Source: Odobenus rosmarus divergens (taxonomy: Eukaryota > Chordata > Mammalia > Carnivora > Odobenidae). Taken from it: a DNA stretch of 64,000 nt. Shown here in pieces: positions 47,131-57,938 of this stretch. The notes under the pieces were generated by a model. The model was given only the letters and a program-made list of their open reading frames with translations, searched no databases and was not told where the DNA came from. Positions within the stretch are counted from its first letter, which is position 1. Every line of letters begins with the position of its first letter. Both the position numbers and the translations under genes were made by a program. The DNA is taken from contig NW_004450465.1 in the NCBI RefSeq assembly GCF_000321225.1, forward strand, positions 2,938,215 to 3,002,214. The letters are read 5' to 3'.

Positions 47131-48522
47131 AAGTTGGTGGCTGGAAATAAGTTGTAGCCATAGAAAACCTAAAACATGTGGCATTGGTTTTGGACCAGGT
47201 AGTAGGTAGAAACTGGAAGGGTGGTTAGGAGACTAGTAGTGGAGGTTTGAAAAGTAGTGGAGTACTTGCTATTGGAAACTGGAGAAAACAGCACTCATAT
47301 TACATAGTGCTGAATTGTTTGTCAACACTGTTGCCTCTGATAACCTAGAAGATAGAAAAGTCATCAATGAATTTATGGATCTGGCTAAGGAGATTTCCAG
47401 GCAAAATGTTGAAAGTGAAAGTTGACTTCTTTTAGCCACTTATGATAAAGTATGGGAAGACAGAAATGAGCCAAAGAAGAAACTATTCCTTTTTCAAACA
47501 GAATTTAGGGGAAATGTTTCCAGCTCTGGACTTGCTAGGTTGGAAAATTTCTAGCCTTTCCATGTGTCAAAAAGATTTTCAAAGTTAGAAATGGCCTCAG
47601 GGTAAAAGCCAAATCCAGAATGCTGACAGTAAAACCTGGACCCAAGTAAAGATCAAATCAAGGTTGTATGACCTTGATTTGTGCTTGTGTGACCCTTTGT
47701 TAAGACTTCAGAAAGATGTAAGAATCTTAAGAGCATTGCTCCACAGCACCCTGACTTGCAGTCTAAAGGAAAAAGGGGCCTAACTTGAAGAATTTTATGG
47801 GTGTGAATTTTATTTAATGAAGTGAATTTGTAATATGGCGCATAGAAAACATACAAAATTTAGAGGGAATTGTATTGACAAAAGTATCACCAGATTAGAC
47901 TAAAAGGGATAGGGCAATACAAAATAAAATGAGATTCTAGACTCCAAGATTTATGTAGACAAAACTAGGCAAAGAAAGCAACTCAGTTGTAAGCTTGACC
48001 CTTGTCTTATAGAAAAGAAAGTTCTCAGGTGAGAGAGCCAGATGCAGAGGATAGAAACAAGAGCCACCAAGAACAGTGAGCTGGAAAAAGACTCTGAGAG
48101 AGCAGAACTAGACCCTAATCAAGGAACAGTCTCTGAACTGTAGTAGGAGACCCTGACAACTTGTGCCCAGGTGGATTTCAAAATTTCTATGAAACAGGGA
48201 AGCTATGTGCTCCCCTTCTCTCCCTTTTTGAATGGGAGTGTCCATTATTGTTATTCACTTTTGTATGTTGAATGTTTGGGGAGGTGGATAACTTGTCTTT
48301 TTAATTCACAAATCTCTGCAGAGATGGGAGCCACACCGATTGTCTACATTCAGGGGACTGCGCCTTAGGTGGCTCATTCATATCTGGGCCTAATTTAGAT
48401 GACAAAACCCTGATCTCAAGTCTGAGCCTAATGCATAATGGAATGAGAATATTATAGGTCTTGGGAAGGGATAAGTGTATTTTGCTTACAGGAAGAATGT
48501 AAATAATTTAGAGGTTATTAAA
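47131..48522 (+). mobile_element. MaLR internal region (MLT1-int)
   Basis: The sequence after the 5' LTR starts 'aagttggtggctggaaataa', then 'cctaaaacatgtggcattgg', 'ttttggaccaggtagtaggt' and 'ctggctaaggagatttcc'. Near the right end it has 'tttttgaatgggagtgtcc'. This is the order of MaLR internal DNA. MaLR elements carry no pol or env and depend on other elements for movement. There is no long open frame. Confidence 0.75.
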
Positions 48523-49284
48523 GATAGCCACAAATTCTCTGCTTTCCTTGAACATCAAGAGATGGAGTTTATTTTCCCTTTCCTTGAATCTGGCTTGGCA
48601 TTGTGAATAGCTTTGATCAACATAATGTGGCAGAAGTGATGCTAGTCTACTTTAGGCTAGGCTACACTTTAAAAATGGGCAGCGTTTGCTTTATTAGTGC
48701 CTTGAGACTTCATGTTGGAAAGTCCAGTTACCTTGCTGAAGAGGCCGCATGGCCAGCCCCCAGCTAGTCCGGCCATCTCCACCAAAGTACCAGGCATGTG
48801 ATGAAGTCATCTTGGAATGCTGCCTTAAGACTACCATGCTGGGCGCCTGGGTGGCTCAGTTGGTTAAGCGACTGCCTTCGGCTCAGGTCATGATCCTGGA
48901 GTCCCAGGATCGAGTCCCACATCAGGCTCCCTGCTCGGCAGGGAGTCTGCTTCTCCCTCTGACCCTCTTCCCTCTCGTGCTCTCTCTCTCACTCTTTCTC
49001 TCAAATAAATAAATAAAGTCTTTAAAAAAAAAAAAAAAAAAAGACTACCATGCTGTGAGAAGCCCAAGCTACCATATGGAGGGAACACATGGAGGAGAAT
49101 GAACACATGAAAGTTCATAGCCCCAGCCTGGCTGCCATCTGAATGCAGTTACAGGACTGACCCAACGTAGGACCAGAAGAAAAACTGTTCGTCAACCCAC
49201 AATTCATGAGAAATAGTAAATCATTGTTGTTTTAAGCCATTAAGTTTGGGGAGGTTTGTTTTACAGAAATAAATAACTAACACC
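48523..49284 (+). mobile_element. MaLR 3' LTR with nested SINE
   Basis: A diverged second copy of the 46584-47130 LTR. It has 'ttaaagatagccacaaattc', 'catcaagagatggagttta', 'gtgaatagctttgatcaaca' and 'gtggcagaagtgatgctag'. After the SINE come 'agccccagcctggctgcc', 'ttgttgttttaagccattaa' and 'aataactaacacc'. Removing the SINE and one TSD leaves about 550 bases, the same size as the 5' LTR. Confidence 0.85.
48841..49040 (+). mobile_element. CAN-SINE, sense, nested in MaLR LTR
   Basis: 'gggcgcctgggtggctcag' to '(aaat)' and an A tail of about 17. The 14-base TSD 'aagactaccatgct' is at 48827-48840 and 49041-49054 (perfect). The long pure tail suggests a fairly recent insertion. Confidence 0.98.
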
Positions 49285-49600
49285 ATTGTGAGCTACAATT
49301 GGAGCATTTAGATAGGCCAAAGAATTTTCAAATAGAGAGTCTTATCTGGAAGTTCAGTTAAACTAGCTATTTTGTATTAGAACTTTTTTAAAACTGCATC
49401 TCAGGATGATATCAACAAAAGCAATCCTAGTATGCTTGAGAATAAGTAAACCAGAGTGTCATGCAACCCAGAGAGAAGACCTTGATTCTACTTCTCCTAT
49501 AATTATGTCTAGATGGGCAAAGTGTTAGGAAAATTCCTCAACAGAGAGTTATCAAGAACCTCCTATGAATGTCAGACAACCTAAGGAGAAAAATCTTATT

Positions 49601-49791
49601 TTTTTTAAAGATTTTATTCATTTATTTGAGAGAGAGAATGAGAGATAGAGAGCACGAGAGGGAAGAGGGTCAGAGGGAGAAGCAGACTCCCTGCTGAGCA
49701 GGGAGCCGGATGTAGGACTCGATCCGGGGACTCCAGGATCATGACCTGAGCAGAAGGCAGTCACTTAACCAACTGAGCCACCCAGGCGCCC
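49601..49791 (-). mobile_element. CAN-SINE, antisense, 17-bp TSD
   Basis: Minus-strand SINE ending 'ctgagccacccaggcgccc'. The 17-base TSD 'aggagaaaaatcttatt' is at 49584-49600 and 49792-49808 (perfect). Confidence 0.98.
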
Positions 49792-49894
49792 AGGAGAAAA
49801 ATCTTATTGCCAGTTTCTAAGAAAAGACAGGATGTGAACATCTAAATAATCCAAATATTAGCCACTTTCAGACCTTAATTAACTCTGAACACTG

Positions 49895-50420
49895 GGGACG
49901 TGTTTCTTTTTCTTCTACTGTTTTCTGGAAGAGATTACGTAGGATTGTTATTAAGTCATTATTAAATATTTGGTAGAATTCTCCAGTGAAACCATCTGGA
50001 CCTGGAGATTTTTTGTTGTTGGATTTTTGAAATTATGAATTCGATGTCCTTCATAGTTATACAACTATTCAAATTATATCTTTCATGTTGGATGTGTTAT
50101 GGCAATTTGTGCTTTTCGAGAAATCAGTGCTTTTCTTCTAAGTTGTCAAATTCACGTGTAGATTTGGTCACAGTATTCCCTTATTATTCTCTTGATGTCT
50201 GCAGGGTTGGTAGTGGTAAAACCTACTGCATTTTTTTATATTAGTAATTTGTCTTTGCTTTTTCTTTGTCAGTCTTGCCAGAGTTGGTCAATTTTACCGA
50301 TCTTTTCCAAGCACCAACTTTTTGATTCATTGATTTTCTGTTTTCAATTTTAGTGATTCCCGCTCTTAACTTTACATGTGCCTCCCTTCTTCTTCCTTTG
50401 GAATAGTTTTGCCCTTATTT
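49895..50420 (-). mobile_element. L1 ORF2 fragment, antisense
   Basis: 'ttaaatatttggtagaattc', 'ccatctggacctggagattt', 'tcaattttaccgatctttt' and 'caagcaccaactttttgatt' are the antisense of the ORF2 segment around the start of the reverse-transcriptase domain. Both ends are truncated and no 3' UTR is present, so this is an internal L1 fragment. Confidence 0.88.
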
Positions 50421-51194
50421 TTCTAGATTCTTCAGGCTTTTTATTCTATGGGAAAATACTACTTCAGTTTATCAAATATGTTTGCATTTCACTAAATGCG
50501 GTATATTTATTAGATGGATTATCTCATAGCTATTACTTTCATAGAGTGCATATAAAATGCTTCCCTTATGCTCATGTGGAGCCATCAAGGCACATCAGAA
50601 AACAATAGCCAATCTCACAAAATGTGTGTGGATTTGAAAAAAAAAATGCCATCAAACAATCAGTACTAGCCGATATATCCCCTGGTGTGCTTAGAGAGGC
50701 CAATCAAGGTAAATTATACCAGTAAAAGGAGCAGACCATCAATGTTTTTTCCTGCTGCTCTAAAATTTTCCCCTAAGCAGTAAGTTAGCAGTGGAAAATC
50801 CCCAGCATGAAGGTTAGAGGAAGTGTGGTAAACATGTGCTGGTCACTAGATTTATCTTTCATGGTGTTTCCAATAATAATTTGCTCTCAGAACAACAAAG
50901 AATCTAGGTGTGAAGGGCTCAGGTTAGCAGCTGAGCTAAGTAAAGAACAAACTGTGGTTCAATAGGATAATTGGCATATTTTCTTATATTTGTATTGGTG
51001 TTCATTTGGAATTACTTAGTATATTCTTAAGAGGCAAACAACAAACTACCCAACTGAATTTTAAAATCATACAGTTATTCTTAGAGGTGTATGGACTCCC
51101 GGAGGAAAGAGGGATCTGGATTGAGTAACTGATTTGCCCAAAATTGCTCAGCCAGGTCCCAGAAGAGCTTGAGCTCAGACTGCCCACCCCTGTT
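50421..51194. other. Unassigned stretch
   Basis: Nothing is recognised. Confidence 0.35.
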
Positions 51195-51600
51195 CCACTA
51201 TTTATTTAGTCAACAAATATTTATTGACTGCCTACAACATGTCAGGAGCTGTGCTAGGTGCTTGGATGCAAAAGAGGCAAGAATCCTTGACCCCATAGAG
51301 CTGGCAGAGGGAGAGAGATAATAAACAAGTAATGAATTAACAAAGTGAATTACACAACACATTATGGGGTGATAAGTGCAATAAAAAAAGAAAGTAGAGC
51401 AAAGGAAGTAGAGTTGGGAGTGCTAGTAGGGGTGACAGTAGGATGCAATTATAAATAGTATATTCGGGGCAGCCCTCACTAAAAACACTGGGAAAAGGCA
51501 AGGAAATTAGCCATGGGGGTAATGGGAGAGAGCATCTCTGCAGAGCTACACAAAGGCCTTAAGACAAGAGTGGGCACAGAACGGTTTCTGAGATGCACCT
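51195..51600 (-). mobile_element. L2 LINE relic, antisense
   Basis: 'gtcaacaaatatttattgac', 'aacatgtcaggagctgtgc', 'ggggtgataagtgcaataaa' and 'aggccttaagacaagagtgg' give a long antisense L2 3' region. Confidence 0.85.
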
Positions 51601-51604
51601 GCCA

Positions 51605-52030
51605 TGCTTGAGGAATTAAAATCATCTATTACACCATCTGCAGTGTGTCCTCTAAAAATCATGGAACCTATAGACTTTGAGAGTTGGGAAAGCTTGAAAA
51701 ATTGTGCCGTCCGACCTCCTGGCCATGCAGAAATGTTCAGCACAGTGGCCCAGATCCACAGTTGTCCAGGCTCCAAACAAATCTCTTCAGTCCAAGATCT
51801 CATTGGGTCCCAGAGCTTGTACCATTTTTTTAAGCCACTTCCAAAGGTTAGAAAGTTTTGTCTTTGTGGAGCTGAAATCTGCTTCCTATTGGCTTTATCT
51901 GTGATTCCACTTCTACCCTTTGGAGCAACACAAACCCCTCCCCTGCCTCTCAGCCATGACATATCTCTCTTCTGTCTTCTTCCCTTCAAACTGTCTTCTG
52001 TTCCTGGCCAGCTTTGATGATTTTCTCTAG
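51605..52030 (+). mobile_element. Ancient CR1/L3-like relic (tentative)
   Basis: 'aaaggttagaaagttttgtc', 'gtggagctgaaatctgcttc' and 'accctttggagcaacacaaa' match the same family as 1580-2110. A 137-codon plus-strand frame and a 169-codon minus-strand frame overlap it and are not counted as genes. Confidence 0.45.
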
Positions 52031-52389
52031 ACCACCGCTTTCTAAACATTTTCATTACTCATCCTTATCAGTAAAAAAAAAAGAAAAGAAAAAGAAAATG
52101 GACATTTATCCCCATATATATCTATTAACTTCTTTATAAATCATGTATATGTACAACTGTCCCAACATATCATATACATTATAAAACAGACAAAAGGAAA
52201 CTAAATTAGAAAATAGAATCTCAAATATTTTTCTCCCCACACCTCATGGATCGATCATCTTGCTCACTTTGGACATCTACTCTAGGAAAATTTTAGTTTC
52301 TTTATGTCCTCCCCCCAATTGTGAATGGAAAACCACAGTCTTAGGAGACTGTTTACAAAGAACATAGTGACAAAGCTCAGAATGAGGAA
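52031..52389. other. Unassigned stretch with A/G-rich patch
   Basis: An 'aaaagaaaag' tract at about 52071-52098. Nothing else is recognised. Confidence 0.35.
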
Positions 52390-52635
52390 CAGAGAAAACT
52401 CACTTCCATCTGGGCTCTATCATCATCAGTTGCGTGATTTGACGCAATTTACTTAACCTATCTATGCCTTGGTTTCCTCATCTCTAAAAATGCAGTGAAT
52501 AGAGCTGTTATTTGGGGGCTCTAATGCCTTGCAATGTTGTGGGATACAAATGGGATAATCAATAGAAAGTACTTAATACAATATGTAGCACAAAGTAGAC
52601 ATGGAATAACTGTTAACTAGTTATTGTTATGTGGT
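52390..52635 (+). mobile_element. MIR SINE
   Basis: 'cacttccatctgggctctat', 'tatgccttggtttcctcat' and 'caaagtagacatggaataac' give near full-length MIR order. Confidence 0.85.
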
Positions 52636-52689
52636 TTTCAGACACCACTCCAGAAATATCCTCTAAGTCATACATGTCGGTCATTCAAT

Positions 52690-53015
52690 CAAAACTACCT
52701 CCAGTAACCCGAATTACTGAATTCTTACCTTAGTAGTAACTTGAAAGTCCTTCATGTCACAAGTGAGTGGTATTGTCCAGATGCTCTTTGCCCTTTCATT
52801 CCAATCATAGTGGCCTTCTTTTAGTCCTTTGGGTACCGTGTTTCCTTGAACTACCCCAGGGCCCTTGCACATGAAGTTTCCTCTGCCTAGGGTGATGTTC
52901 TGAACCATTCTTCACCTAGTTGATTCCTACTTTTCTGAAGGATCCCTTCTCTGTCATCCTCAACCAAATCATAGCCCTTTGTGTTTTTTTGTTTTGTTTT
53001 GTTTTTTGACAACTG
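52690..53015 (+). mobile_element. L2 LINE, sense
   Basis: 'cagggcccttgcacatgaag', 'tttcctctgcctagggtgat' and 'gaaggatcccttctctgtca' fit the L2 3' region. A (GTTTT)n patch at about 52983-53006 lies at its end. Confidence 0.75.
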
Positions 53016-53834
53016 AAAGGTAGACTGCTTGAGTTAACAGATACCCTTCTTTCAACAAATGTGTGTTATTTCTTTGGCCAAGGACACTTCTGAGTCAGTT
53101 TGGCACAGAGGCAAGAATGTGGACTCTAAAGTCAGTAGGGGCAGCTTTCATTTAATTTCATAGTATATCTCCACTGCTAAAAATGCTCAGAGTATACATC
53201 CCTGTGAACAAAATTTAAATTCAAAAACCCCTGAACTCTTTCCACCTGGACTTTAAGGAAAGTCAAGTGATCTGCCCAAAGTAGATTATCTGTGGCACAT
53301 AAAGCCAGCCATTAACTAGCCAGGGTTACTCGTTACTTGTTACAGGAGTTCTGAAATAAGAAACCAAAAGCCAATGAAGCAGAAAAAAGCCTTGTGGAGT
53401 GAAAATGCTAAAAAGGTAAAGAGCTCTGTTACTAGTATACACTAGCACATAGGTATGGTATATTCCCTTAGGAATTTCCTAGGGGGAAAAATGCAGGCAG
53501 AGCTACTGGCCACCCCCAAACACAGACAATGAGTCAGAAGCATGAGGTATCTACCTAGATGCCCAGAGAAATGCTCTGCACACTGGAAGGTCTCCTAGCC
53601 ACCCTTGGGACCCAATTTCTTCCAGAAACTCAGGTATGAAATCCACTGAGGCATTTTAAGAGACAATCTCTTAGTAGGGATGAGGCAATGAAAGATAATA
53701 CATCTGCAAATAACAAAGGTAATAACCATTTCCTGGGTACCACCTGTGTGTTGGTCACTGTGGATATATATATTGCCTCTCCTGAGAAAATAACATGCTC
53801 AATACATCCTTGGTCAAATTGTCCCTCTAAGAAG
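53016..53834. other. Unassigned stretch
   Basis: Nothing is recognised. Confidence 0.35.
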
Positions 53835-53844
53835 CAGAAGCCAG

Positions 53845-54029
53845 GGGGCACCTGGGTGGCTCAGTGGTTAAACATCCAACTCTTAATTTCAGCTCAGATC
53901 ATGATCTCAGGTCAGGGGTGTGAGATTGAGTCCTGCGCTGGGCTCTGCGCTGGGCTTGGCGCTGGGCATGGAGACTGCTTGAGATTCTTTCTTCCTCTCC
54001 TTCTGTCCCTCCATTCCCCAAAGAAAACA
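53845..54029 (+). mobile_element. CAN-SINE, older subtype, sense
   Basis: 'ggggcacctgggtggctcag', then the older body 'catccaactcttaatttcag' and 'gagactgcttgagattc'. The tail is short and degraded. The TSD 'cagaagccag' is at 53835-53844 and 54030-54039. A GC-rich 'gcgctgggct' block is locally repeated. Confidence 0.93.
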
Positions 54030-54175
54030 CAGAAGCCAGTAGTGTTAAGACAAAATTACTAATGACCACTCCATCTTTTTCTTTTTTCCCTAACTCCACT
54101 TCAATCATCTCAGCTCTTCCTTCCATTGGGATGGTTGTCAAAATCAGTAGAGCAAGGCTGAATTCAGGCAGGATT

Positions 54176-54286
54176 TTTTTAAAAAGATTTTATTTTTAAG
54201 TAATCTCTATACCCAGTGTGGGTCTCAAACTCACAACCCCGAGACCAAGAGTTGCATGCTCTACTGACTGAGCCAGCCCACCCCCT
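54176..54286 (-). mobile_element. Short tRNA-derived SINE, antisense
   Basis: About 110 bases: 'aaaagattttatttttaagt', 'gggtctcaaactcacaaccc' and 'ctactgactgagccagccc'. It lacks the CT-rich middle of the longer copies. The 10-base TSD 'aggcaggatt' is at 54166-54175 and 54287-54296. Confidence 0.9.
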
Positions 54287-54296
54287 AGGCAGGATT

Positions 54297-56078
54297 AAAT
54301 CAACTCATGTGGCATAAATAAATATGGCAAACACTTGCCATGCTTATATATGATCTTTGAAAGATAACACTGAATTTAAATGAATACTCATTCTAAAACT
54401 TTCCATACAGCAGGTATGAATTGGAAAGTCACAAAACAGTGATGTGTAAATATGAATCTCATTCTATTTTTATACCTGTGTCCATATTTTTGACTAGCCC
54501 CCATATTTTCCTGACAACAGGACAATTTAGAGAAGTCAGACCAATCCTCTACATTTTTTACCCTCTTTTGACTGAAACATAATCTCTCTTCAGTATGTAC
54601 TCAGTCAAATCCACTATTATCATTATCAGTTTCCATCTAGTTCAATGCTTTCTCCAAGCTTCCAATCATCGCTTCTCTTCCTGTCTGATCATTCCTGGCA
54701 GCCGCAGCCTCACAAAGGGAAAGAAGAGGCTTCAGGGCACCTGGTGGCATATTGGTGATGGAAGGTTCGGCATCTGGTTTGTGGTCACTCCTTAGCTGGC
54801 CGCAGCCACTCGTGTCCTTGTCTGTTGAGAGCTCTCAGGTGTGGTGCATTGGATGTGACCTTCTGCACAGCTCTAGGTGTGGATATTCCCACAGGAATGT
54901 GCTTTCTTTCCTTCACCCAGAAGCCCATCTCTAGTCTCCGATGACACTGATCCTTCATCAGGCCACATAGATCTGGGTGGCAAGCCAGTTTCTGTGTTTA
55001 CCAACTTCCAGAGCTCCTGCTGAGCCCATGGAATGCTCACACACTTTTGCTACCCCACAGAATGGAGACTTGAGCTGTTCCCAGACACCCTCTCTGTCTC
55101 TCACCTGTTCTGGCTGATGTGGAGCACCTCTGTGCATTACTGGCCCTCCAGAGGGCTCCAGATGAGAAATACACACCAACCCTATCTTTCAGAGTGATTC
55201 CTTCAAGAGTCACTGGGCAGATTCTCTGACCACCTTCTTCCATAGCACTGGAAGTTTCCACAAACACTCACTTCTCCAAAAAAGAGTTAGTCTCACTTCC
55301 ACCAGCCCTTTTAATATATCCTAGTGGCAAAGGTCACAAATCAGGTCTGGTTTGCTCAAATCAATTTCATCCAACACCTGGCAAGTTCCCCACTGAGCCT
55401 GGCTGTGGATAATCTACTTTCTTTGTTCTTGGCAGTCATGATGGAATGGCGGGGGTGGGACTGGGGAGTGATAACAACGAAAGAAAAAGAGCAGAACCCA
55501 TACTTCAGTGTGTTGAGTCATTGCCATATGTGAATACTTGGTATGCTGCTCCATTTCAGATACCTGCACTCTCCGTTCCACAGGACAGATGGCTACGATA
55601 CTCATTATGGTTATAGACTCATTATGGTTATGGGCTGGATTTTAAGAATATTTTAGAGACAATGTAATCCAATTCCCTTAATTTGCAGATAAGGAAATTG
55701 AAATCTATATGCATGCAAATATGAAACTTTTATCTTCTCCCATAACTTGTTCCTTTGTGCCAGAAATTCTGGGAATCTTAAGCAAAAAAAAAAAAAAAAA
55801 AAAATAGGTGCCAGCTATTTCAATACAACCTACAAATGCAAGATGATTAGAATTACAGTCTGAAATATTTTAAGCTGTGCTTTTAAACTCATTATTTCCA
55901 AGTTCCTTAAAAAAACTCTTAAATTTTCAAAGAATTTTTCTGACTGCTACATTTCCTTTTGAGGAAAATCTTAATTTGTCTGATCGAAGTAGCAAAAAAG
56001 TACTTGGAAAGCCAGACAGACACAGACGCCTCTGTCTTCCTATTTGGAGAAGGGAGGGGTGGTTTATTATTAGGGGAG
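54297..56078. other. Unassigned stretch
   Basis: About 1.8 kb with no recognised repeat except an A run near 55785-55804. Short open frames are present. No gene is recognised. Confidence 0.4.
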
Positions 56079-56583
56079 TGTGATGGTTAACTTTATGTGT
56101 CCACTCGGCTAGGCTATGGTACCCAGATATTTGGTTAAACATCAGTCTAAATGTTGCTGTGAAGGTATTTCTTTAGATGTGATTAACATTTTAATTAATA
56201 GACTGAGTAAAGTAATGTGAGTGGACCTCATCAAATCGGCTGAATATCTTAAGAAAAGGACTGAAATCTCCCTAGGAAGAAGGAATTCTGCCTGAGACTT
56301 GAATTGCAACATCGGTTCTCCCTGAGATCTCTACTCTGCTGGCCTGCCCTGCAGAATCCTGACTTGCCCTCCCCACTGTGGCATGAGCCAATTCCTTAAA
56401 ATAAATCTCTCGCTGTCTCCCTCCCTTGCTCTTTCTCTTTCTCTATCTCTCTCTCTATTATATATTTTAAAATGTATATTTAATATATTAAATATTTATA
56501 TATAACAAATATATATTTATATTTGTATGTAAATATATACACCCTATTGGTTTTGTTTCTCTGGAGAATCCTGATTGATACAG
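56079..56583 (+). mobile_element. ERVL-type LTR (MLT2-like), sense
   Basis: Starts 'tgtgatggttaactttatgt', then 'cccagatatttggttaaaca', 'gactgagtaaagtaatgtg' and 'gtggcatgagccaattcctt' with 'aataaatctctcgct'. It ends 'ctggagaatcctgattgata' + 'cag'. This is the same family as the antisense copy at 10911-11422. It is expanded near the end by a CT- and AT-rich tract (56405-56540). Confidence 0.65.
56405..56540. repeat. CT-rich then AT-rich low-complexity tract
   Basis: CT-rich run followed by about 85 bases of nearly pure A/T with local palindromes such as 'tatatttaatatattaaata'. Confidence 0.9.
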
Positions 56584-57110
56584 GTGGTGTCACAGCAGCT
56601 GATCAATTTGCAGTGATTCACACTGAGCCTGACAGTGGCCCAAAGAATGGTTCAGCCCTGACAATTATCTTCACCCAGAGAGATCTGCTGTTCTCAGCAG
56701 GGCCAGTAACAGGAGATACAAAAGACCACGGCTGAGACTTACCACCTGGCCAGGGTGCCCTGGGCAGTGCAGGATTCCCTGGGGAACCCAAACACCATGT
56801 CTCACCTGCCTCCCTTGGTGCCTGCCGATGGGACCTTCAGGGCCATGGATATTTTCCTGCCAAGGCACCAATCCTGAGGTTTGGAGAAAGCCCAGGGAGT
56901 GATAATGATAGGCCTGGAGTTACGATCTTCTCTGTTCGGGGTGAATCTATCCTCTCAAAACTTGGAATAAACTACCACACTACAGCGGGAGCCCCAATTC
57001 TTATGGAAACAAATGTGACTGCCACAGTCATCAGAGGCCTCTTGGCAACAAGAAGTTCTTTATACTCCATCCATTGCTTTCTCTGGTTTTTGAGGGGCAA
57101 TGTTTGAGCT
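56584..57110 (+). other. Possible ERVL internal start or relic ORF
   Basis: Directly after the LTR, 'tggtgtca' (56585-56592) matches the first eight bases of a leucine-tRNA primer site; later bases do not match. One frame then stays open to about 57100 with a single TGA at 56733-56735. Segments of it such as 'GVTIFSVRGESILSKLGINY' are compositionally protein-like. I do not recognise the protein. If real it is a broken relic. Confidence 0.25.
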
Positions 57111-57719
57111 GGGTCTTTTCTGTTTCATGTGAGGTTGGTCTGTACCTGGCTGAGCCCTCCAGGTCTTATGAAGAGGATATGAATGTGTGAACTGAAGGGA
57201 TAGGCATCGAGTTCTTTTTGGGTTCTGGATATGAAGATCATTTTGTTCTGAAGTTTAGTGATACAGCAAGTGTCGCAAGGTGGGGTTGTCGTTGTTTCAG
57301 AGGTTCCGCAACATCGCGATGAGTGTCCCTGTGATTCTTTTGATCTTTCTTCCATGGCCACAATGTGGTTGTTCCCATTCCAGGCATGTCTTTCATGTTC
57401 AAGGAAGGAAGACGAAGCCCAGAGCCGCAGCAGCAGGACAATAAATGCTTTCCAAATATGCTTATGTCTCATTGGCCAGAACTTGGCGTCTGGCCACCCT
57501 TAGCCAAGAGTGAGGCTACAAGTGAGGCTGGAGAAATATTTAGCTCTGCCAGTCTGCATAGAAGGAAGAAGAACTTTATAGTATAGCAGTGTTTGATATG
57601 AATCTGCTTTCTGCACTTTTAAAGCAGTGTGATAAAATATGTTTACAGATTGTGAGAAATTTTTGATATAATGCAACTCCCCCCAGGGTGAATGCTGCTT
57701 TGAGAGCCACCTTGTAGAT
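57111..57719. other. Unassigned stretch, possible old repeat
   Basis: 57440-57560 ('tctcattggccagaacttgg' ... 'gaggctggagaaatattt') recalls an old dispersed repeat whose family I cannot name. The rest is unrecognised. Confidence 0.3.
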
Positions 57720-57938
57720 CAGTGTTCTCCAAATTGTGGGTTACAGAATTTATTTAGTGGGACTCAACTAAGTAGAGGAGGAGGAGGAAGAGAAAAGGAG
57801 GGGGAGAGGAGATGGGGGAAGGAGAGAAGGATGAAGAATGGAAGATGATAGAAGAGAAAATATCAGGGTGAAACTTTGGTTTCACTTAGATATGTTTTTC
57901 TTACTCTTGATTGATGTCAAAAAGTTTGAAAGTAACTG
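57720..57938. mobile_element. hAT MITE with purine expansion
   Basis: Left end 'cagtgttctccaaattgtgg' + 'gtta', right end 'gatgtcaaaaagtttgaaag' + 'taactg'. These are the terminal segments of a known non-autonomous hAT type. The middle is replaced or expanded by a polypurine tract (57774-57831). Confidence 0.65.
57774..57831. repeat. Polypurine (GGA/GA)n tract
   Basis: 39 consecutive purines (57774-57812), one T, then 18 more purines. Confidence 0.97.

Noticed and set aside
51546..52055. 169-codon minus-strand and 137-codon plus-strand frames
   Set aside because: They overlap each other and an ancient CR1/L3-like relic. Composition gives no domain.
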